A stretch of 64,000 bases of DNA. Origin: Cryptomeria japonica (taxonomy: Eukaryota > Streptophyta > Pinopsida > Cupressales > Cupressaceae). The stretch lies in the NCBI RefSeq assembly GCF_030272615.1, contig NC_081410.1:223131415-223195414 (forward strand), written 5' to 3'. Below the pieces are notes generated by a model. That model was not told the origin of the DNA. It saw nothing but the letters and a program-made list of their open reading frames with translations, and did not search any database. Of the stretch, positions 13,027-25,394 are shown one piece after another. A program made the translations under genes and the position numbers. Numbering within the stretch: the stretch's first letter is position 1; each line of letters opens with the position of its first letter.

Positions 13027-14590
13027 GTGGCTATCAAAGATGGATTGGATGAAGAAAGGTATGAAGAAAAAGCCCTAATATCTCACATAAACACTAATGA
13101 TTCTTGGATTATAGATAGTGGATGCTCACATCATATGACAGGAGATAAACACAAGTTTGTTATGTTAGAAGATTATGATGGAGGCTATGTTAGATTTGGT
13201 AATGATGCACCATGTCCGATGAGAGGTAAAGGATCTATAACACTTCTTGATAATGCAAGATACAATGATGTTTATTGGGTTGAAGGTTTGAAATATAATT
13301 TGTTGAGTGTAGCACAACTAAACAATACAGGTTACCGAATAGAATTTCAGAAAGGAATTGTCAAAGTTCATGACAAAAATGGAAAGTTAGCTGCTATCGA
13401 GACACAAACAAAAGGTAACACATTTCACCTTGACTCAACTTGGAATAAGTGTTTGCATGCAAAGATTGATGATACCTGGTTATGGCATAAAAGGTTTTGT
13501 CATGTAAATTTTGATAATCTGATCAAAATAAGCAAGAAGCACAGAGTAAGAGGTCTACTGAGTCTTGAAAAACCTGAGAATGCTATGTGCCAAGGATGCC
13601 AGATGGGTAAGATGACAAGATCAAGCTTTACAAGTAAGTCTTACACTTCTAAGGGAATTTTAGATCTAGTGCACACTAATCTTTGCGGTCCTATGAAAGT
13701 TCAAAGTTATTATGGTGATAAATATTTCATATTATTTGCGGATGACTATTCAAGGATGATGTCAGTAATGTTTTTATAAGAAAAATCAGAAGCTTTTCAA
13801 ATGTTTAAATGGTACAAGGCAAGAGTTGAAAATGAAACAGGAAGACAACTGAAATGTCTTAGATCAGATAGAGGAGGAGAATTCACATCTGATGAGTTCA
13901 ACTTATTTTGCAATGATCATGGTATTAAAAGACAAGTCTCTGCACTGAGAACTCCACAGCAGAATGGAATAGCTAAGAGAAGAAACAGATCTATTGTGGA
14001 TTGTGATAGAACACTGATGATTGAAAAGAAGGTGCCACAAACATTTTGGAGGGAAGCAATAAGCACAGCAGTTTACACCTTGAACCGAGTTCAATTGAAG
14101 AAAGGTACTTTGAAGACACCATATGAAATCTGGTATGATAAGAAACCTAATGTAAGTTATTTTAAATCTTTGGAAGTAGATGCTATGTTCACAAAGATGA
14201 TAGAAATGGCAAATTTGATCATAAAAGTGAAGAAGGAACATTTCTAGGTTATTCTTCTAGAAGCAAAGCATTTAAATGTCTGATCAAATCATCTAACAAA
14301 ATAGTAGAAAGTGCAAACATGAAAATTGATGAATTTGCAGAAAGAAATGATGAAGGAAATTCCAAGGAACCAGAAGACTATGATGAATTTGTCTATGTGC
14401 AAATGAGAAGTCCTACCGAGAAGACTGTTGAAGAAAATGAAGAGAATATCTAGTTACCGAGTGATGAAGAAGATCATACAGAGCCTACTGAGCCTATATT
14501 AGCCAAGTATGTCAGAAGACATCATGCACCAAGTCAGATTATAGGAGATAAGGATGATCCAGTGATGACAAGGAACAAATTGAGATAGAA
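13027..14590 (+). pseudogene. protease and integrase of element B, broken
   Basis: Frame 13027-13779 holds the protease with an intact active site (WIIDSGCSHHM, Asp codon at 13114), then the GAG-pre-integrase zinc motif (WHKRFCHVNF with CQGCQMGK), then the start of the integrase core. The catalytic triad is damaged twice: the first Asp (HTDLCGP in the family) reads HTN at 13678-13680, and the Glu reads Lys at 13975-13977 (NGIAKRR); the middle Asp in RSDRGGEF (13867) is kept. Both losses are G-to-A changes on this strand. A TAA at 13777 and a frameshift near 14195 break the frame, after which the other frame carries GTFLGYSSRSKAFKC. Stops near 14452 and 14587 follow. Confidence 0.85.
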
Positions 14591-16148
14591 CACATGTCTG
14601 ATATCTAAATTTGAACCGAGAATAATGAAAGAGGCATTTAATAGTGAAGATTGGATAAATACTATAACAGAAGAGATTGATCAAATCAAGAAGAATGAAA
14701 CATGGACACTGATCCGAAGACTGAAGGACAAAAATGTAATCGGTACGAAGTGGATTTTCAGAAACAAGTTAAATGAAAAAGGTGAGGTCATTCGAAACAA
14801 AGAAAGACTAGTTTGCAAAGGTTATGCTCAAGAAGAAGGAATTGATTATGGTGAAAATTTTGCACCTGTTGCTAGACTTGAAGGAGTAAGAACATTGTTG
14901 GCCTATGCTGCTTTCAAAAACTTCAAGATATATCAAATGGATGTCAAATCTGCATTTCTGAATGGAATATTAGAAGAATAAGTTTTTATTGAACAACCTG
15001 AAGGATTTGTTGAAGACAATAATAAATATCAGGTATGTAAATTGAATAAAGGTTTATATGGTTTGAAACAAGCACCAAGAGCATGGTATGAAAGATTGCA
15101 CTCTTATTTGATTAAGATTGGTTTTATAATGACAAGTGAGAACATCAACATGTACATGAAGAATGATGATAATGGAATACTGATCTCAACCATATTTGTT
15201 GATGATATTATATTTTGCGGTAATGACTCTTTATGCAAGAACTTTGGAAATGAAATGAGCAAAGAATTTGAGATGTCATTAATCGGTGAGATAAAGTATT
15301 TTATAGGTTTATAGATACTGCAAATGAAAAATAATATTTTCATTACTCAATCCAAGTACATAAAGGAAATTTTGAAGAAATTTGGAATGGAGGATTCAAA
15401 ACCAGTAAGTACTCCTATGACTACCAACTATAAATTGTCAAAGAATGATGAATCTACATCTGAGGATGAGACACTTTATCAATCCATGATTGGAAAGCTA
15501 CAATATGTTGTTCACAACAGACCAAATATAGCACATGCAGTAGGTATAGTTGCAAGATTCTCTACAGATCCTAAGGAAACACACATGACAACAATCAAAA
15601 GAATTTTTAGTTACTTGAAAGGGATAGACGATTATGGCTTAGTATATTAGAAAGGCAATGATTTTGATTTAAAAGTTTATACTGATGCTGATTGGGCAGG
15701 CAACATTGATGATAGAAAAAGCACAAGTGGAGGAGCTTTCTTTTTAGGAGAAAGACTAGTGAGTTGGCTTAGCAAGAAACAAGGATGTGTTTCACAGTCA
15801 ACAACAGAAGCTAAATACGTTGCTCTAGCATTGAATTGTACCAACATTGCATGGATCAAACAATTGTTGGAAGGTATAAATGAGAAAGTTACCAAGCCAG
15901 TAACTATATTCTGTGACAATACTAGTGCCATTAATATTTCAAAGAATCCTGTTATGCACTCTAAGACAAAGCACATCTCTATCAAATATCATTATCTTAG
16001 AGAAGAAGCTCAAGAGAAGAAAGTGGTGTTGGAGTATGTTAGCACAAAGGAACAAATAGCAGATATCTTCACCAAGCCTCTACCAAGGGACACTTTTGAA
16101 TATCTCAGAAGTAAGTTAGGGGTCGTACCCCTATCTTCTACTCACTGA
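14591..16148 (+). pseudogene. reverse transcriptase and RNase H of element B, broken
   Basis: Copies element RNA into DNA in the family. Order of motifs: [19 protein letters not shown] (about 14703-14760), [39 protein letters not shown] (15054-15092), FVDDIIF catalytic motif (about 15196, the YVDD box), KPVSTPM, then RNase H from about 15676 (TDADWAGNIDDRKSTSG) ending with ADIFTKPLPRDTFEYLRSKL and a normal stop at 16146-16148. Stops at 14979 (TAA), 15312 (TAG) and 15648 (TAG) interrupt an otherwise nearly full-length domain set. Confidence 0.88.
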
Positions 16149-16596
16149 TCGAGTTTGGTGAAAGCATCAATCCAATGACTCTATTGAATATCTTTTAGGA
16201 GTTGATGCTGCATTATACACTTTAGGATGTTTTCTAAAGGTGTATAGGAATTCTTACAGGACATTATACAGGGAACAGGAATTGAAGACAAATGCTTTGA
16301 CCGAGACTCAGTTGATACACAACAATAGGAAATCACTTCTTACAGAAAGTAATTATGTTTTAGCTCTTTACTTTTTGGCATTGTTGTCAAAGGGGGAGAA
16401 GACCTAAAAAGGGGGAGAAGACTAATATAGAGGAAGAAGACCTATCAAGGGAGAAGACTAAAAGAAAACTGAGCAGACTACAGATTGGAAAGAAGACTGA
16501 AAATAGGAGAAGTCTAATGTATGGGGGAGAGCATTTTAGCATTTCAGAATCACAACAATCTGAATCTTTTAAAGGTCGAATCAATTGGTTTTTCCA
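16149..16596 (+). other. 3' untranslated region of B with repeated purine tracts
   Basis: No gene. Holds several GGGGGAG-type runs (about 16389-16400, 16408-16422, 16523-16531) in front of the true purine tract. A similar series stands upstream of the 3' LTR of every Copia element in this window. Confidence 0.7.
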
Positions 16597-16616
16597 TCAA
16601 TGCCAAAGGGGGAGAT
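16597..16616 (+). promoter_or_regulatory. polypurine tract of B
   Basis: CAATGCCAAAGGGGGAGAT ends directly at the 3' LTR start TGTTGGC. The family uses this RNase-H-resistant tract to prime plus-strand DNA. The phrase CATCAATGCCAAAGGGGGAG is shared with elements C, F and E. Confidence 0.85.
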
Positions 16617-18160
16617 TGTTGGCAACATAGCATTATAAAAGACAATGAAAGATTGTTGGCATTTCATAAGGATATTGAGAAAGTTGTTGATGATTATAGA
16701 TATAATTGATTAAGGATGTTTTGCTATCTTGATATTATTATTTTGTCATTGATGTCAAGAAATTGATTTTCTAATTCAGTATGATGTTGCCATATCTTGA
16801 GAAGTATGATATGAAGATTATAAAGATGTCGGTAAAAGACACAGGAAAGAATATGATGAATAAGGGGATGAATAAGGTATTCAATGGGCAACTACTACTG
16901 AGTCAGACAATGATGAGATCATGATGTTTTAGATTGTTTTAACATCATACATATGTTGTAAAATGTAAAGGTTAATACTATACTATGTTATCAACCAAAG
17001 AACCTAGTCGGTAAACCCTAAGGAACCTAGTCGATAAACCCTAAGGTTATCGCTATCGGTTAATGAAGGTGGAATGTCTACCGAGTGAAGTTTAGTATTC
17101 ATCGAGTTGTTACCAAGTTGTAACCAAGCTATAATAGAATGCATTAAATGTTTACATGCGATATTTAATGAAGGAAGCTGATGAGATGGAACTAATTAAA
17201 TGATTGGTGAGCCATGAATGAAGTTTGTTAACGAATCTAAGGCAATGAAAAGTCGGCATGAAGATCTACAGCTTAGATTGAACCGCAATACCCTGGCACA
17301 AGTTCCAAGACTAATATGCAAGTTCCAAGGCAGGGTAAAACTTCAGATCGAAAGATGCATTGAACCTAGACAAGATAGAAGATCTGATGGCTATGATTGA
17401 TCATGGGAAATGTGATCAAGGAGATTAAATGGTTACCTAATTGTTTATAAATAGGAAACTGTTGATAAACAATGTATGCGGGCAAGTGTTTGCATAGGGA
17501 TGCTACATAGTGATTACCGAGCATTGAAGCTTCAAGACCTGTTTGAATAACAGAGTATAGAAGCCCAGTAGATAGACAAGATTAGTTCTATGTCTAGATT
17601 GTATTGAACAAATAAGGAATCTACTTTAGCATTTTAGATGTGAAGTTGCAGATAGATTTTATTACTGTTATTTTGTGAAAGTGACAGAAAATCTCCTAAC
17701 CGAGTGGACTTAACAGTCTTATTTGTAAAACCCTCTAGCAAGGTGACATTCTGATAGAGTGTTTGAAATCCTTTAACAAGGTCACTTCTAACAAGGTGAA
17801 GATCCTAACAGATCTGAGGGAAATCCCTTAACCGGATCACATCTAGCAATGTGTTTGTAATCTTTAACAGGATTTACTTTTAACCGAGCATACTCTTGAA
17901 GAGTATATTTCTTAGTGGGTCCGAAATCCCACAGTGGTTTTTCCCTATTTGGGTTTCCACGTTAAATCTGGTGTTATGAGGTTTATGATGTTTATATGCT
18001 TTTGAGTTTGCATGTTTGACAGTTTTGGTTATATTACTGAAATATATGTTACCAAGGTTGAATCTGATGTTTTTATGGATGATTAAGTTTTTATGGTTCA
18101 CCCCCCCTCTCATCTTGTTGGTTATTGGATCTGTACTTATATTAAGTATCAGAACTATCA
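16617..18160 (+). repeat. 3' LTR of element B
   Basis: 1544 bp, TGTTGGCAACATAG to AGAACTATCA, close copy of 10347-11900. A good TATA box, TATAAATA, lies at 17446-17453, where transcription of an intact copy would be expected to start just downstream. Open frames inside are shadows. Confidence 0.88.
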
Positions 18161-19900
18161 ATAATAAGTTTGGTCATAGAGTGGAAGAACGTAGGATGTT
18201 GAATGTGACCCCTACTTTTGAGAGTGGAAACTCATTTTCTGCATTACAAAGTACAAATGTCACATGGTATAATTGCAATGAGTTTGGTCATAAGATGAGT
18301 GTAGGAGAAACTTGTAGCTATCCTACAAGAATGCTTTGAATACTTCTTTTAATGCTAATGTGAAATTCTATATGTGTCAAAACTCTGGTCACATAGAAAA
18401 GTATTGTAAACTGAGGACTGACAAGCAGAAGAAGGAAGTATCGGATCAGAAGGCAAAAACAAAACTGGAACAAAATATTGCAACTAAGAAGAAGAAATAA
18501 GAGAAATTGGTTTGGATCGAGAAAGACAAGAACAAATCCAAATCAAGTCTGATTGTGGAGACTTCCCTACATGCAAAAAGAAGGAATTTATGGATAGAGG
18601 ACATTGGATGTTCCAATCACATGACTAGAGACAAGAAGAAATTTATCAATATTGAATATTGGAATGGAGGCTCAGTGAGATTCGAAGACAACTCCTCAAT
18701 AAAGATAAAAGGAAAAGGTACTTTGAACATAGATGGAAAATTGAAGGCACATGATGTTTATTATGTAGAAGGACTAAAACATAACTTGTTGAGTGTGAGT
18801 CAAATGTGTGACAAAGGATACAAATTCACTTTTGACTCTACCGGTTGTTAGATAAGGAAGAAGAGTATCGGGTAGGTTGTATCAGAAGGAAAAAGGATAG
18901 ATGGTAATGCATACAATCTGAAGGAATTATTTGAGTCTCAATGTATGATGGGATAGGTGGATGAAAGCTGGTTATGGAACAAAAGGTTGGGCAATGTGAA
19001 CTTTGAAAATCTAGTGAAGATAAGGAAGAACTGGTATGTGAGACACATACCTCTGATCATAAAATCGGCAAGCACATTCTGTGATGAATGTGTCAAAGGA
19101 AAGAAAGCAAAGGTCAGCTTCAAAACAAAGGAATATAACACCTCAAGACCTTTGGAGTTAGTACATACAGATTTGTGTGGGCCAACATGGACAAGAGGAT
19201 TGGCCGGTGAGAGATATTTCATGTTATTCATAGACGATTACTCAAGAATGACTTGGGTAACCTTCCTGCATGACAAGTCACAAGAATTTGAGAGATTCAA
19301 TATTTTTAGGAAGATGGTAGAAAATGACTGTGGTTATCGGTTAAAGTATTTAAGATCTCACCAGGGTCGAGAATACACTTCAAATGAATTTGTGGATTGT
19401 TGTGAAAGACATGGAATTAGGAGGAAATACTTAGAATCAAGGACACAACAACAAAATGGTGTTGCAGAGAGGAAGAACCTGATAGTAAAGGAGATGGCTA
19501 GGACTATGTTGAATGAAGCCAACCTGCCAGATAGGTATTGAAAGGAAGTAGCTTATATTGCAGTATACACATTGAACCGGGTGCAGTTGAGAGTAAATAG
19601 TAACATGACACCTTATGAGCTATGGTATGATAGGAAACCATCATTAAAGTACTTCAGGGTGTTTGGTAACAAGTGCTTCATAAAAAGGGATGAACAAGAT
19701 TTAGGTGGATTTGAGTCCCAGAGTGATGAAGGTATCTTTTTAGGCTACTTAACTCATAGAAAGACCTATAAATGCTATAATAAGAGGCTAAGAAAAGTAG
19801 TTGAAAGTGTGAATTTCAAGGTGGATGAGGATTAATTCAAGGGAAATCAATTACCGAAACCTTACAGTGAAGTCTCAGATGATGAAGATGAAAGACAACA
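18161..19900 (+). pseudogene. nucleocapsid, protease and integrase of element A (after B), broken
   Basis: The zinc knuckle cut by B resumes at 18166 (NKFGHR), and two more degenerate knuckles follow (CNEFGHK about 18273; CQNSGHIEKYC about 18376). The protease reads LWIEDIGCSNHM (about 18588-18623), so the D-S-G active site has become D-I-G. VYYVEGLKHNLLSVSQMCDK marks the protease end. Integrase starts at 18957 with WLWNKRLGNVNF; HTDLCGP keeps the first Asp (about 19167), the second is changed (RSHQGREYTS, Asp to His, about 19353), and the Glu is kept in NGVAERKN (about 19458). Stops near 18849, 19539 and 19833. Non-functional by at least two active-site losses. Confidence 0.83.
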
Positions 19901-21603
19901 TGAGAATGAACCAGAAGAAGCACCAAGAAAGACACCAAACCGGTATGTGTAGAAGAATCATCTAGAGGACTAGATCATAGGAAATAAAGATGATGGCGTG
20001 CAGACAAGTAGGAGACTAGCTCTGAATAGTGAGCAGGTCAATTTCTACCTCATGACAGAGATGGAACCCAAAAATTTTGATGAGGCCAACAAAAGTGAGA
20101 AGTGGGTAGATGCTATGGATGAAGAGCTAAAACAAATTGAGAAAAAATAGACTTGGGAACTCATTCCTAGACCAGCAGACAAGAATGTCATAAGTATCAA
20201 GTGGATCTACCAGAACAAGATGAATTAAGAAGGTAATATTGGTAGGCATAAGGCTAGACTAGTATGCAAAGGGTATTCTCAAGTAGAAGGAATAGATTTT
20301 GAAGAAACAATTGCACTAGTTGCTAGGCTTGAGGCTATTAGAATATTTATTGCTTTCTTAGCTTACAAGGGATATAAGGTCTATCAAATGGATGTAAAAT
20401 CTTAATTTTTAAATGGAAACTTCAAAGAAGAAGTGTACATAGAGAAATCATAAGGGTTTCAGTTACACGATGATGAAAATTATGTGTGTCGGTTGAAGAA
20501 AGCCCTGTATGGTTTGAAGCAGGCCCCCAGAGCATGGTATTCTTGGTTAGACAAATACTTGAAAGTGCAAGGATTTTAGAAAGGGAATGTTGACAACAAC
20601 TTATGCATCAAGGTAAATGGAGATAATATGATTATAGTTGTTGTGTATATGGATGACATCATATTTGGTGGAGATAAGGACATCATGTGTAAGGATTTTG
20701 CAGATCAGATGAAGACAGAATTTGAGATGTCCATGCTAGGTGAGTTGTCTTACTTTCTTGGTTTGCAGATTTCACAACATAAGAAAGGCATATTCATCTC
20801 CCAAACCAAGTATACCAAGGAAATGTTAAAAAATTTTCAAATGGAGGACAACAAACCAGTAAGTACTCCCATGGTGAGCGGTTGTAAATTGAGAAAAAAT
20901 GATGAGTCACCAGATGTAGAGTAGACATTGTATAGGTCTATGATTGGTAGTCTGTTATATATAACAACATCTAGACTAGATATAGAATAAGCAGTGTGCA
21001 TGGTTGTAAGATTCCAAGCTTCCCCCAAATAGTCTCACTTAAATGTAGTTAGGAGAATCTTCAGGTATCTGCAAGGAACAATCAGTTATGGCCCGTGGTA
21101 TCCAAAGAAAGGAGACTTCAGTTTGCATGCATATACTGTTGCAGATTGGGTTGGTTGTGTTGATGACTGAAAGAGCTCAAGTGGAGGTGCATTCTACTTA
21201 GGAGACCGACTAGTGTCATGATACAACAAGAAGCAAGATTCAATTTCATTATCCACTACTGCGGCCGAGTATATAGCCGTTGCTACATGTTGTTCACAGG
21301 TGTTGTGGATGAAGTAGACATTGAAGGACATACAAGTGGAAATATTGGATCCTATTCCAATCCGGTGTGACAGCTCAAGTGCAATAAACATCTCAAAGAA
21401 TCTAGTAAGTCTCTCGAGAACAAAACACATTGCAATAAAGTATCACTTCTTGAGGGAGAAAGTAGTAGACAAAGAGGTAATAGTAGAATATGTTCCAACT
21501 AGTGAGTAGATTGCTGACATATTTACAAAGCCACTTCCTTTGAGCATGTTTGAGTACTTGAGACAAAAGTTGGGAGTTATCCCACCATCTTGCAATGCTT
21601 AAT
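19901..21603 (+). pseudogene. reverse transcriptase and RNase H of element A, broken
   Basis: The series WELIPRPADKNVISIKWIY (about 20156-20212), [54 protein letters not shown] (catalytic YMDD box, about 20645), KPVSTPM and RNase H ending ADIFTKPLPLSMFEYLRQKL identifies a Copia polymerase. At least a dozen stops interrupt it (for example near 20148, 20227, 20403, 20451, 20577, 20922, 20988, 21031, 21168, 21220, 21316, 21507), the large majority TAG or TAA. The RNase H start reads YTVADWVG where family members have YTDADWAG. The reading frame ends at 21601-21603. Confidence 0.83.
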
Positions 21604-21808
21604 GTGTAAGAGAGATGTATGTATTAGGGGGAGTTAACAATTACTATAATCTTAGGATCCTTGAATCATGAAGTATGGACATGGGGGGAGAATGTGTCCT
21701 ACCAGTTGTAGGCATAAGTCATGTCAGACCAAGGCTCCCTTTTCCATTACTATCAAAGGGGGAGAGAGAGATGTAGTGTGTGTTGACATCAATTCCAAAG
21801 GAGGAGAT
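21604..21808 (+). promoter_or_regulatory. 3' untranslated region and polypurine tract of A
   Basis: Purine runs occur at about 21627, 21684 and 21759, and the terminal one, CCAAAGGAGGAGAT (about 21795-21808), abuts the 3' LTR. The terminal run is interrupted by an A compared with the GGGGGAG of B, C and F. Confidence 0.75.
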
Positions 21809-24800
21809 TGTTGGGATTGAGTTGCCATTGATGTCAACCGGTGACTAGAAATTTGTTGGCATTAGAGATTCATGTCAACCAGTATGGTGTAAGCATTGGT
21901 TATCACCGGTAAGAGGTGATATGAAGTGTGCTTAAGTAAATACCAATAAGTCATGAAATTGGTATGTATGAAGGTTGGCTCGTAGTTTGTGATGAAGATG
22001 AATAATGTTGACAAGATCATAATGAACCAGTATACTAGAGGATAAGGTGAGTTGCCTGTGTGTTGTATTGCCGGTAAGAGAAAATGTTCAGTGTGTTGGA
22101 CATACTGGTAAGGGTATGTATTGGTAGAAGTATTTTCTAGATGAACAAGTATGAACCTACCCTATGTCGATGAGTGAGTCATATTCTGATGTGTCTATCA
22201 TGTGGATGCCAGGTGGCAAGAAGGGAGATGTCGGTGTGTTTTTATCATCGAGGCAAGGTAGTTGCAGGGATAGGTAATCATTTAATGAAGCCCCCCTTGA
22301 TTTGTGGATTGAAAATCATAAGTTTTGTGGCTCAATGAAGAATGAACAATAGAGGAAGATCATAGAGCTGTTGGCATCATGATCAAAGCATGGAACCAGA
22401 TTGCAGGATGACCTCAAACAAGAAACAAGTAGATCTTAAATATGGTTGACAAAAATCAATGAAGAAGAGCAGGGTTAGGTTTTCTATTTTTTAGCATACA
22501 TGCATTGGAAAAATGAAAAATGTGCACAAATTTATTTCCTCAATGTGGGTGATCAATCCAAGGAAGATTGGATTGGATTGAAGATAGATTTGGTCACTGA
22601 GAAGAAACTCTAACCACCCTAAGTTTGAATTGGTTTTTGGTGGGAAGGATCAAGTTTAAATATGCAAATTTGAGACTTTGATTTGTGATGAGAGAGTGTG
22701 AAGAAGGGTGATCAGTGTGCAGTCAAAACACTTGGAAAGAAGATTCTAAGTGATTGTGTGTGTAGGTAATACTAGAGCATAGGAAGGAAACTGATAAAGG
22801 TGTTCATACTGGTAGAGTGTGTGAAGAATATAGAGGGAAGGAATACCTATAGAGTTAGAACCAGTGGAAATGTTGCATAAGTTAAGTGTGAATCAGTAGA
22901 GGCAGAAAATATTAAGTAGAGTGGGAGATCCGATAGAGAGGAAGAGCAGTAGAAGAGATTTTGAAAGTAACCGGTAAAGTTGAAACTGGTAGAATAGAGT
23001 ACATAAGAGTTATAAAACTTCATTTGTAACAGGGATTTATCATTGTATTTAAAATCTATTAGTTTGATCACTAAGTTGGTGCTTAGTGCATGATGGTATG
23101 ATGAAAGAATAAGTATCTGGTAGATTATTGAGAGGGGGGGGTGAATCAGTAAATATAAAATACTGATACAAACTTCCCAAACTCAAATTCAAACATACAG
23201 AGTAAACTTATCAATGAAATACCACTGTTGAGATAAATACTCATAAGAATACCGGTTTAATGTTACAACAACTTAACCGTAAACAACATTTAACTTGTAA
23301 ACATCCAAATGCTTTATCATATGCTAATGCTTCATTTCTCAATGCTTCCAGTTATCATGCCTTATTAGAAATAGTTAAACAGTTAATCAAATCAACCATA
23401 AGATCATAACCACAAAAAAATTCACCACATGACACAAGTATTTATATGTGGAAAACCCAAATAGGTAAAAACCACGGTGAGATGAGACTCACAAGATAAT
23501 ATCTAAACTCTTTTGAAGTTTGCCCTGTTAGGAGCCAAGCCTGTTAAAGCTTTTACAAAAGTCCTATTAAGAACTAATCCTGTTAGAAATCACCCAGTTA
23601 AGGGATTGACTACAAATGCCTTGTTAGATGAAAATACCCTATAAGGAATAACCTCAGTAGAGGATTTGAAAATCCAATCTAATGGACCACCTTTCTAGAG
23701 GATTTAATGAGTAACCAATCTTGTTAGAGCTTATCGGGTTAGGGGATTTCAATTCTGCTATAATTGTTAGAAAACAACAAGAATTTCTTGATCTGTCTGA
23801 ATAGCACTACACTTGCTTGATCAGATCTATTTAAGCTTCTATCTACCTTTACTCAAACTGCAGACTCATTCTCTAGTTTGGCAACCACACACTCAACTGA
23901 TTTATGCTAGCTTTTGCCTACTCTGAACAAAACAGCTTCATCAACCTTAAATACAAATCAATTAGGTTGATAACACAAAAAAAATCTAGTCCTCACATCG
24001 AGATTACAAATAAGTTGGTACAAGCATGACCATTGGATTTCATAGCAATCTCTACATATCAATCAAGAAAACCTCAACCACTCCTTGATTACCACTTCAT
24101 CGATCTTAGTAACTCATCAGTCATTTTGCTTTTAGATGCAATACACTTTGTTAATTCCCTAGACAAACAATCGCGTCAAAACATTTTGAACTTGTCTTCA
24201 TACAATGACCTTACGTGCCACCATCGTTACCGCTCAACATCAGATCATAAACCAACATAACCACTTCAACAACCTTAATCGGTTAGAGTTTAACAAAAAT
24301 AACTGGTAGGGTTTACTGGTTACATAACATAGAAAGTGGTTAAACTTTTACTCTGATTATCGATTCAACTCACAAACTTACATACTGGTTTACAATATCT
24401 TTCACAAATCTCTTCCTACTGGTTATAAGACAATATTAACAATAACAACAATATCAACAATATCATTAATATCATTACCGGTTCAATTGACATCAATGAC
24501 AACATAACATATCATTAATGCAATCTTCATGAAAATGCCAATAATGTAGGGTTTTTAGTTCCTTTGAGTTGGTGCTCATAAATTAGGGGTTGGCACTCCT
24601 TGGGTTGGTGCCCTAAAATTGTAATCATATGATTTTCATTGTGAGGTTGGATTGAAGAAGAAGATCTCCAGGAGCTATTCTCACTGAGGTTTTTTCCACA
24701 TTGGGTTTTCCACATATATCTGGTGTTATATGATGCATTTTTTATGTGTGTATTATTGATCCAGTAACTATTCTTCCTTCACACTTAGTTTGTATTGTTT

Positions 24801-24911
24801 GGGTAACTAGTCTTCTCATTGTTTGTTTTATATACTACCAGTATATCCCCGAGGTAGGAAAGTGTTTAAATCACTTATTCACCCCCTCTCAATGATCCAT
24901 TGTGTCCAAAA
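21809..24911 (+). repeat. 3' LTR of element A, split by solo LTR S
   Basis: Starts TGTTGGGATTGAG and ends GTGTCCAAAA. Two blocks, 21809-23090 and 24544-24911, align with the 5' LTR at 6825-8479 in order; the intervening 1453 bp is an inverted LTR of another family. Minus S and its duplication the LTR is about 1645 bp. The terminal CA has mutated to AA. Confidence 0.83.
23091..24543 (-). mobile_element. solo LTR S, Copia type, inverted
   Basis: On the minus strand it starts TATTGGCATTTTCATG (the usual TGTTGGCA with one change) and ends ...CCATCA, with the family's C-rich block near its 3' end, seen on the plus strand as GAGAGGGGGGGGTGAATCAG at 23131-23150. It interrupts A's 3' LTR cleanly; flanks GTGCA (23086-23090) and ATGTA (24544-24548) could be a target duplication with two transitions. 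No internal sequence is present, so it is the remnant left by recombination between two LTRs. Best relatives by eye are the B-type LTRs. Confidence 0.72.
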
Positions 24912-25394
24912 AATCCTTCCTCTAATTCATATAGCATTGAGACCTATGAGGCACAACCATCTCTTTCTGATTTAGCATCCCTTTATGGTCCTAGTTTTCA
25001 CATTTTTGCTAAGAGTGGCTATGATGGCAATGGTTGTGGCATAAATGAACAAGGAGTTAAAGTTCCTTTAGAACATAACACACATGAAGCTTCATTTGGA
25101 CTTGGATATAATCCTTTTAAGCCCACTAAAGAATCTAAAAGACCATCTCTCAATGTGAATGCTATATTTAGTAGTGATGATGACCTTACCTCAATTAAAT
25201 CATCTTCTACATCTTTCAACACTCATCCCACTCATAAGGAAATCTTGGTGATGAACAAATCTCTTTCTCCTCAAGAGATTTCTAATCCCCCTTATGAGAC
25301 TTTAGTTTCTACTCATTTTAAAATCCCTTCTTCTAGGAATAAGGCTCTAATGAGTTACACTTATCCCTCTCCTAATATTTCTTGTGTGCAATAA
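24912..25394 (+). pseudogene. G polyprotein continued: glycine-rich G-patch-like segment
   Basis: The frame picks up exactly where element A interrupted G. It encodes LYGPSFHIFAKSGYDGNGCG, then EASFGLGYNPFKP (about 25096-25134), a G-patch-like arrangement (GYDGxGCGxxEQG...GLGY) often found between protease and reverse transcriptase in Tat/Athila-type plant gypsy polyproteins. A Ser/Thr/Pro-rich tail follows to the TAA at 25392. No reverse transcriptase motif follows in any frame. The frame's first codons (24900-24911) belong to A's LTR, so the gene part starts at 24912. Confidence 0.6.

Larger units (their letters stand above)
10347..18160 (+). mobile_element. Ty1-copia element B, inserted in gag of A
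   Basis: Complete structure of 7.8 kb: LTRs at 10347-11900 and 16617-18160, initiator-methionine-type primer site, gag, protease, integrase, reverse transcriptase, RNase H and purine tract in the Copia order. Flanks GTAAT (10342-10346) and ATAAT (18161-18165) are a target duplication with one mismatch. The LTRs differ by eye at about 8 positions in their first 320 bases, less than A, E or F, so B is among the youngest insertions here. Confidence 0.88.
6825..24911 (+). mobile_element. Ty1-copia element A, with nested B and S
   Basis: A complete but dead Copia element: 5' LTR 6825-8479, primer site 8480-8493, gag from 8528, pol to 21603, purine tract about 21794-21808, 3' LTR 21809-24911. It is flanked by AATCA (6820-6824) and AATCC (24912-24916), a target duplication with one mismatch, and the host G frame reads on across the duplication. 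Element B splits its gag at 10347 and solo LTR S splits its 3' LTR at 23091. Without those, A is about 8.8 kb. Confidence 0.85.
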
